Below the pieces are notes generated by a model. That model was not told the origin of the DNA, did no database searches, and saw only the letters and a program-made list of their open reading frames with translations. The position numbers and the translations under genes were made by a program. A stretch of 11,042 bases of DNA from the NCBI GenBank assembly GCA_002751075.1, contig NAOQ01000265.1:1-11042 (forward strand), given 5' to 3'. Source of the stretch: Ichthyophonus hoferi. Lineage: Eukaryota; Opisthokonta; Ichthyosporea; Ichthyophonida; Ichthyophonidae. Of this stretch, positions 6,805-11,042 are shown piece by piece (within the stretch, counting starts at the first letter, position 1; each line of letters starts with the position of its first letter).

Positions 6805-9800
6805 CTAAGTTTAAGTGGAGTTAAAAGAAAGGACCAATGGGGCTGGCAGAGAAATTCTAAAGCATGCATGTAAGTTTGTTTAAGTGCAGATATAGGCACC
6901 ACAAGTATGTTAAATAGGTATGTGTATTAATATTAGGACATCGTTTTAGGGTTGTAGTCATATATTTTTGTATCGTTTCTATACAGTTATTTCCAATTAG
7001 GGCTCTATTTAAATATGATTTCACCTTGAATTGTTTTAAATATGAAAAAATATCAGCCAGGATAAGGTAACGGAAAGAAAATTATATTAGGTAATTGTAG
7101 AGTAATCAAAATATGTGGACCAAATCAATGGAAACTTAGACTAGTAGTAAACCAATGTGGATAGTCCATTGCAATAGACATGTTAAATGGGATTAAAGGA
7201 AAATCCTAAGGAACTCATGCAGATTTCTGAAACATCTAGAGATTAGCTTGCCAATGGGTATCAGTAAAGCTAAAAAACATCAGTTGGGGCTGGAATGCTT
7301 TAAATTATAAGCATAAAAGCTATTATCAGATTATCGGTGTTTATTACACATAAGTCTATATACTGACCTCCATCTGGACCTGTTGATCTCTCTTGAAGTC
7401 TGGCAGGGAGGCATAGAGTGCTCGTAACTCCTTGCTAGACAGTCCTCTCAAAACATATTTCTTAAAGTCGTTCTGATGCTTAGCAAGGATTTTCTGAATG
7501 AATTGGTGTTAGCATTGAGATTTAGTATTTTTATGGGAAATCTACATAGGAAACAATCAAGGGAAGTATTAAGAAATAAAGAAATATTGAAGTGTCCAGG
7601 AGAGCGTATGGAAAATAAATGTAGACAGGTAACAATAAATAATAAGTAACCAAAAGTGAGCAAAGTAATTAGAATAAGAGTATTTAGCAAATATAATATC
7701 TGATAATATCTGATAATATCTGAAAAAGTAATAAAAAATAAAATCCGAAAGAAGGAATAATAAAGAATTTAAACTATACAAACTGAATAGGTAAAACAAA
7801 CGCAGTAAATAAGAAAAAAGAAAGGAGTTCCAAGAGCACAGTGGAAGGAAAAAGGAATAAACTTAAAATATATCACACAATATAGAGACTTAATCCCGTA
7901 TAATGTTGATTTTAAGTAAACAAAATTAAGAAGCCAATGAAAAATATGGAGTATAAATAAAAGAAGATTAATAAAGGTCTAAATAGCTAAGATGCATGGA
8001 GCAAAGTGGGGAGGGGTGGAAAGAAAGAACGGAAGAAAGACTGAAAATGAACGCACCCGTGATTCCAACCCAATAAGCATGAGCTCAGGGTTACGCTCCA
8101 CTTTTTTACGTATATCTATCGTAAGATATTAGATGGAGGGGAGTAGAAAAGCTGTTAGAATAAAATTAACATGCTACATTAACCAATCCAGGAATAGTGT
8201 AATGGTGTAGTGATGTATAAGTTAGGATCATAAATGTAAAAGGTAAACGCTAGCTTCAGTCACCCTGCATAATAGATCTAAAGTATCTAGTATTAAGAAT
8301 ATTTCAAAAATTAAAGAAAAATGAGTGAAGAAAAGAAAAATTATGTACAACACTATAATTCATAGATATCTATTGTAATCTAACGGGAAGTAATGGACAT
8401 ATTATTATGAAGGAAGTTATGTACGATAAAGAGGATTAAAGCCTCATTGACAATGACTGTACTCGGGGTCTCTCATATTAGTATGTATTACTGATTAATA
8501 TTATGGTACGTCCAAGTTCTTAAAAAGGAAATAATAATAACTTTATTGGAAAAATGAAATGTAAGAAATCATGAAATAAATACAGGACCTTGTACCTTAG
8601 AAACAAACAATTTGAAGATTGACTGAACACGAAAACCATAGCTATAATAAAACTTAAGAATAATTATAGTTAGCTCTAGAGAGAGCTAGGGAAAAATTAT
8701 GATCAGGAAAAAAAGTACAGGCGTCTTTGAAAAGAAATTACTTATATCGTTCATCATTGTTTCTTGTGTAAATGTGTACCGAAGTTCTTCGAGTGCTGCG
8801 TCATTGAGCGGCTTATTCCTCGCCTATATTTATGTTTATGAGTACTACTATAAGTATTAAGACTTGCCTTTTTATATGTATATGCAGTTATAGTTATCAT
8901 TGTACTCATAGTTTTAATTGGGCTTGTAAGTGTACGTGTATTTGTATCTATACTTATATGTATATATGAATAACCACATATGATTACGTGTATGCCGCTG
9001 TGCTAAGTTGTGCTAATTATCAGTATACAGATGCAATTTATTGAGACATGTATTAACTATTTACATCTTTAACTGCTGGATAGCATGATTAGCGTTATAT
9101 TAAATGACTTGAATTGTAAAATGTGTAAAAATATGTTGTTTTTTTCAAAACCCATACACACAAATATATACTCAGACCAAAACTTACCTCTCTTTCAGCC
9201 TTCTTCTTCTTTAGGATTTCTTTATATGCTGGCAGTTTCTCCAACTCTATCCCAAGTTTTTCGTATTTTATATTGGCCTCCTGCATGATTAATGCTCTAT
9301 GAGTACATTAAACGGTATATTAATTCTCTCTTTACTCTAGTTTGTATCTTATATTATAATATGAAACAACTAATAGTTACATCCACACCTACTTCTTTCA
9401 CCCTGTCAGGCTATACACTATATATAGGATAGATCAATTACATATATGAATATAGAAAAATGCACAGATTACTGTAATGCATTCATGTAACGTATTTGTC
9501 TTACTGATATATAAGCAGTAAATAACTGGTAAGTGGCAGGTCAAAATTAAAAATTAAAGCCGTGGTCCACCTTAATATACCATGTTATAAGAGAATGAGA
9601 ATATTCCCAAGTGTTTACAACATAAAGGTCTTAAATGATCTAGATACTTGATATGATATTGTAATACAGTTGAGAGTTGAAAAATTAATGCATAAACCTA
9701 GGTCTGCATAATGGTCATTTGGAACAAATAGTAAGAGGACAATTACTAGAGGGAAGAGAAGGGTGATTAAAGTATAAGATTGGGTATATTAAAAAAAAAA

Positions 9801-11042
9801 AAAAAAAAGGACAAGAGGGCAGGGAAGAATGTAGAGCATACTTCCTTCTCCCTTTCAGGAGCAGTGTCTGATAGGATTATTTTCAGTTGTTCATCCATTT
9901 CTGTCTGCACTACATCTAAGGTACGCGTTGGATCTGTAGAAATTGTTGATGTTCTGTGCCTTTCTATTAGAGGGCTATCTAAGTAATGTGATGGATAGAA
10001 ACTGTCGGGAGAATTTTAATACATACCCTAGGGCCAGTGTATTCAGCTGGTTTAAGATGTTGTCTAGTTTATCTAGCTGATCCAGTTTGTTAAGCACCTG
10101 TGTACACATTTAGGTAAATAGATAGTGAATGCGTATGCAAGCAGATATATCTTTATTAATACATACCTTAAACGTATGTAGACATATAGACAGTTATACC
10201 AATGCAAACGTATATATACATGCATGGAGATGACAAATATGGTAGGTAGAGATTGAATGTTAGTGTTAGTGTGTTATAGGGGTTAGTATGGTAGACCAGT
10301 AGAACGCATTAACTTAATGAGATAAATGACATTAAAAATATAATAGTATTGATAGATAAAGTATATCAACATTTGACTGGATGTTTTATATGTACTTAGA
10401 GGAAGATCTACCATCATTATAGCACTAAATACCAGATTTGCTAAATTTTTATAAAACGGTTAGACCTTTTCATGTTGCCATACTTAAGCCATCACGTCTT
10501 ACTACAACATGTAATAGGTTGGCAGGTCATAAAGATAAATTATATTGAGTAAGTTTGTGATGAAAAATACTATAAAAGTAATCAAAAATGCAGGTTATGT
10601 TCAAGATCTACAGATAATATCAACCTAGTCTACCATCTACCAGATTTTTCTTTAGTCATTGATAGTTCAAAGCATTCATTCCTCTCCTTTATTATTACTA
10701 AAACACATATGTTAACAATAGACTAGCCAAGTGACATGCAATGATATCATCACTACTCTTAAATATCAACAAGTACCCTATAACTTTATAATACAAGCTG
10801 TGTAATTTGAAACATATTCCAATCTTCTATCTACCTTATCAATATTGACCATGTTCATTGACTCTTCAGCAGCAGGAGGTGGTCTGTGAATGGGTCCCTG
10901 GGAGAAAGGAGATGACGGGGAGGGGAGCTGCCTTCCTGGCGCTGGTAGCAATCCAGGGGGAGGTGGCGGTGGCGGTGGCCCACCTGGGGTTTGGGTTGAA
11001 GGAGGAGGAGGTGGGGGAGGGGGTGGAGGAGCACCAATCCTC
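6607..11042 (-). CDS. Poly-proline / coiled-coil protein, 3' part of gene (six exons), family not recognised
   Basis: Six exons join in frame: 11042-10835, 10097-10027, 10001 (or 9953)-9842, 9280-9188, 7493-7368 and 6804-6607. Together they encode about 284 residues (268 with the shorter third exon). The order is two proline runs (10 and 8 prolines) of a kind that binds profilin, SH3 or WW domains; a leucine-spaced stretch (LNKLDQLDKLDNILNQL); about 140 charged, helix-favouring residues with KYEKLGIELEKL and ELRALYASLPDF; a Lys/Pro hinge (NPPLPIPPVKKNKVPKNKY); and the basic end DFMAELLARRKK. The last recalls the LARRRK core of the Ena/VASP G-actin-binding motif, but domain order differs and no EVH1 or FH2 is present. 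A role in actin assembly or scaffolding is inference. The 5' part of the gene lies beyond the window. Confidence 0.72.
6805..7367 (-). other. Intron, 563 nt
   Basis: Donor GTCAGT at 7367-7362; acceptor AG at 6806-6805. The interior is AT-rich and no further exon is seen. Confidence 0.65.
7368..7493 (-). CDS. Internal exon of the - strand gene
   Basis: This exon is 126 nt, 42 codons, phase 0 at both ends. The acceptor is ccaattcattcag; the donor is GAG|GTCAGT. It encodes KILAKHQNDFKKYVLRGL followed by SSKELRALYASLPDF and KRDQQVQME. It is strongly helical and charged. Frames around it on the same strand do not carry both splice sites. Confidence 0.75.
7693..7722. repeat. Tandem repeat, 3 x 10 bases
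   Basis: Three exact copies of ataatatctg in a row, inside the largest intron. Confidence 0.9.
8671..8688. repeat. Short hairpin
   Basis: TAGCTCT and AGAGCTA form a perfect 7-bp stem with a 4-base loop, in the largest intron. Its significance is unknown and it may be chance. Confidence 0.4.
9188..9280 (-). CDS. Internal exon of the - strand gene
   Basis: This exon is 93 nt, 31 codons, phase 0 at both ends. The acceptor is ttaatcatgcag and the donor is GAG|GTAAGT, the best splice sites in the window. It encodes EANIKYEKLGIELEKLPAY, then KEILKKKKAERE, a charged amphipathic helix. Confidence 0.82.
9281..9841 (-). other. Intron, 561 nt
   Basis: Donor GTATGC at 9841-9836; acceptor AG at 9282-9281. 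It contains an 18-base T run on the - strand (A run at 9791-9808 on +). No extra exon is seen. Confidence 0.65.
9791..9808. repeat. Homopolymer A run (18 bases)
   Basis: Eighteen consecutive A on the + strand, inside an intron. It could be the tail of a retroposed sequence or simple slippage. No flanking source is recognisable. Confidence 0.9.
9842..10001 (-). CDS. Internal exon of the - strand gene, two possible 5' ends
   Basis: The donor is GAA|GTATGC. Two acceptors keep the frame. AG at 10003-10002 (ttctcccgacag) gives the full 53-codon exon beginning FYPSHYLDSPLIERHR. AG at 9955-9954 (aaaggcacag) starts at TSTISTDPTR and omits those 16 residues. The common part continues LDVVQTEMDEQLKIILSDT and APEREKE. 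The Ser/Thr-rich beginning links the leucine-spaced exon to the main helix. Confidence 0.68.
10027..10097 (-). CDS. Internal exon of the - strand gene
   Basis: This exon is 71 nt. The acceptor is aatgtgtacacag. It encodes VLNKLDQLDKLDNILNQL then NTLAL and two bases of a Gly codon. The donor is GG|GTATGT. The leucine/isoleucine spacing suggests a short coiled coil. It starts in phase 0 and ends in phase 2. Confidence 0.72.
10098..10834 (-). other. Intron, 737 nt
   Basis: Donor GTAGAT at 10834-10829 (weak); acceptor AG at 10099-10098. AT-rich, with no further exon seen. Confidence 0.6.
10835..11042 (-). CDS. Poly-proline exon of the - strand gene (cut by window edge)
   Basis: Sixty-nine complete codons in the frame that continues into the next exon. 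RIGA is followed by ten prolines, STQTPGG, eight prolines, then GLLPAPGRQLPSPSSPF, a SQGPIHRPPPAAEES linker and MNMVNIDK before the donor AAG|GTAGAT. Proline runs of this length are typical ligands for profilin, SH3, WW or EVH1 domains. An overlapping Leu/His-rich frame on the same strand (11037-10855) lacks the exit splice match and is a shadow. Confidence 0.72.

Larger units (their letters stand above)
7494..9187 (-). other. Intron, 1694 nt
   Basis: Consensus donor GTAAGT at 9187-9182. The interior is AT-rich and, on the + strand, purine-rich at about 7800-7860 and 7990-8060. It contains a 10-base tandem repeat (7693-7722) and a short GC-richer open stretch at 8742-8823 discussed under findings. 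Confidence 0.65.

Noticed and set aside
6566-6808. + strand frame opposite the terminal exon
   Set aside because: Shadow; its Phe-rich content is the complement of Lys codons in the real exon.
7448-7799. Two overlapping hydrophobic - strand frames (7448-7690 and 7569-7799)
   Set aside because: They are Phe/Leu/Tyr-rich translations of AT-rich intron and run through the real exon in the wrong frame.
8040-8100. GGTTGGAATC on the - strand, resembling a tRNA B box
   Set aside because: No A box at the right distance and no cloverleaf can be drawn.
9780-9986. + strand frame running from the A run
   Set aside because: It is antisense to a spliced exon and begins with lysines from a homopolymer.

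Overview
This is a eukaryotic nuclear window: AT-rich, with GT-AG introns, AATAAA poly(A) signals and long non-coding stretches. It has no bacterial operon features. The one confidently named gene (DIS3L2-like) together with introns of about 0.5-1.7 kb suggests an animal, perhaps an early-branching invertebrate such as a sponge. The organism is only a guess.

Layout: two host genes point tail to tail. On the + strand, positions 1-328 are intron and 329-805 is the last coding exon of a DIS3L2-type 3'-5' exoribonuclease, followed by a short 3'UTR with AATAAA at 1088-1093. On the - strand, from the right edge to about 6.3 kb, lies the 3' half of a multi-exon gene. I rebuilt six coding exons from splice sites and frame (11042-10835, 10097-10027, 10001 or 9953-9842, 9280-9188, 7493-7368, 6804-6607). 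They encode a poly-proline segment, then about 190 residues of leucine- and charge-rich probable coiled coil, then a Lys/Pro-rich hinge and a basic C-terminal helix. I do not recognise the family. The domain mix suggests an actin or scaffold protein, but that is inference.

The roughly 5 kb between the two gene ends (about 1.1-6.3 kb) holds no intact gene. It is a graveyard of mobile DNA. It contains a broken coding relic on the - strand (about 3380-4235), two short repeat families each present twice (39 bp at 3379/5420 and about 105 bp at 3265/5719), a fold-back MITE-like element (about 4702-4958), and a broken Ty1/copia integrase fragment on the + strand (about 5824-6216). The rest is AT-rich sequence in which I see nothing.

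The points most worth a second look are the unrecognised - strand gene, its very short intron with two in-frame acceptor choices (25 or 73 nt), the - strand coding relic, and the fold-back element. I see no tRNA, rRNA, CRISPR array or clear new defence-like system.
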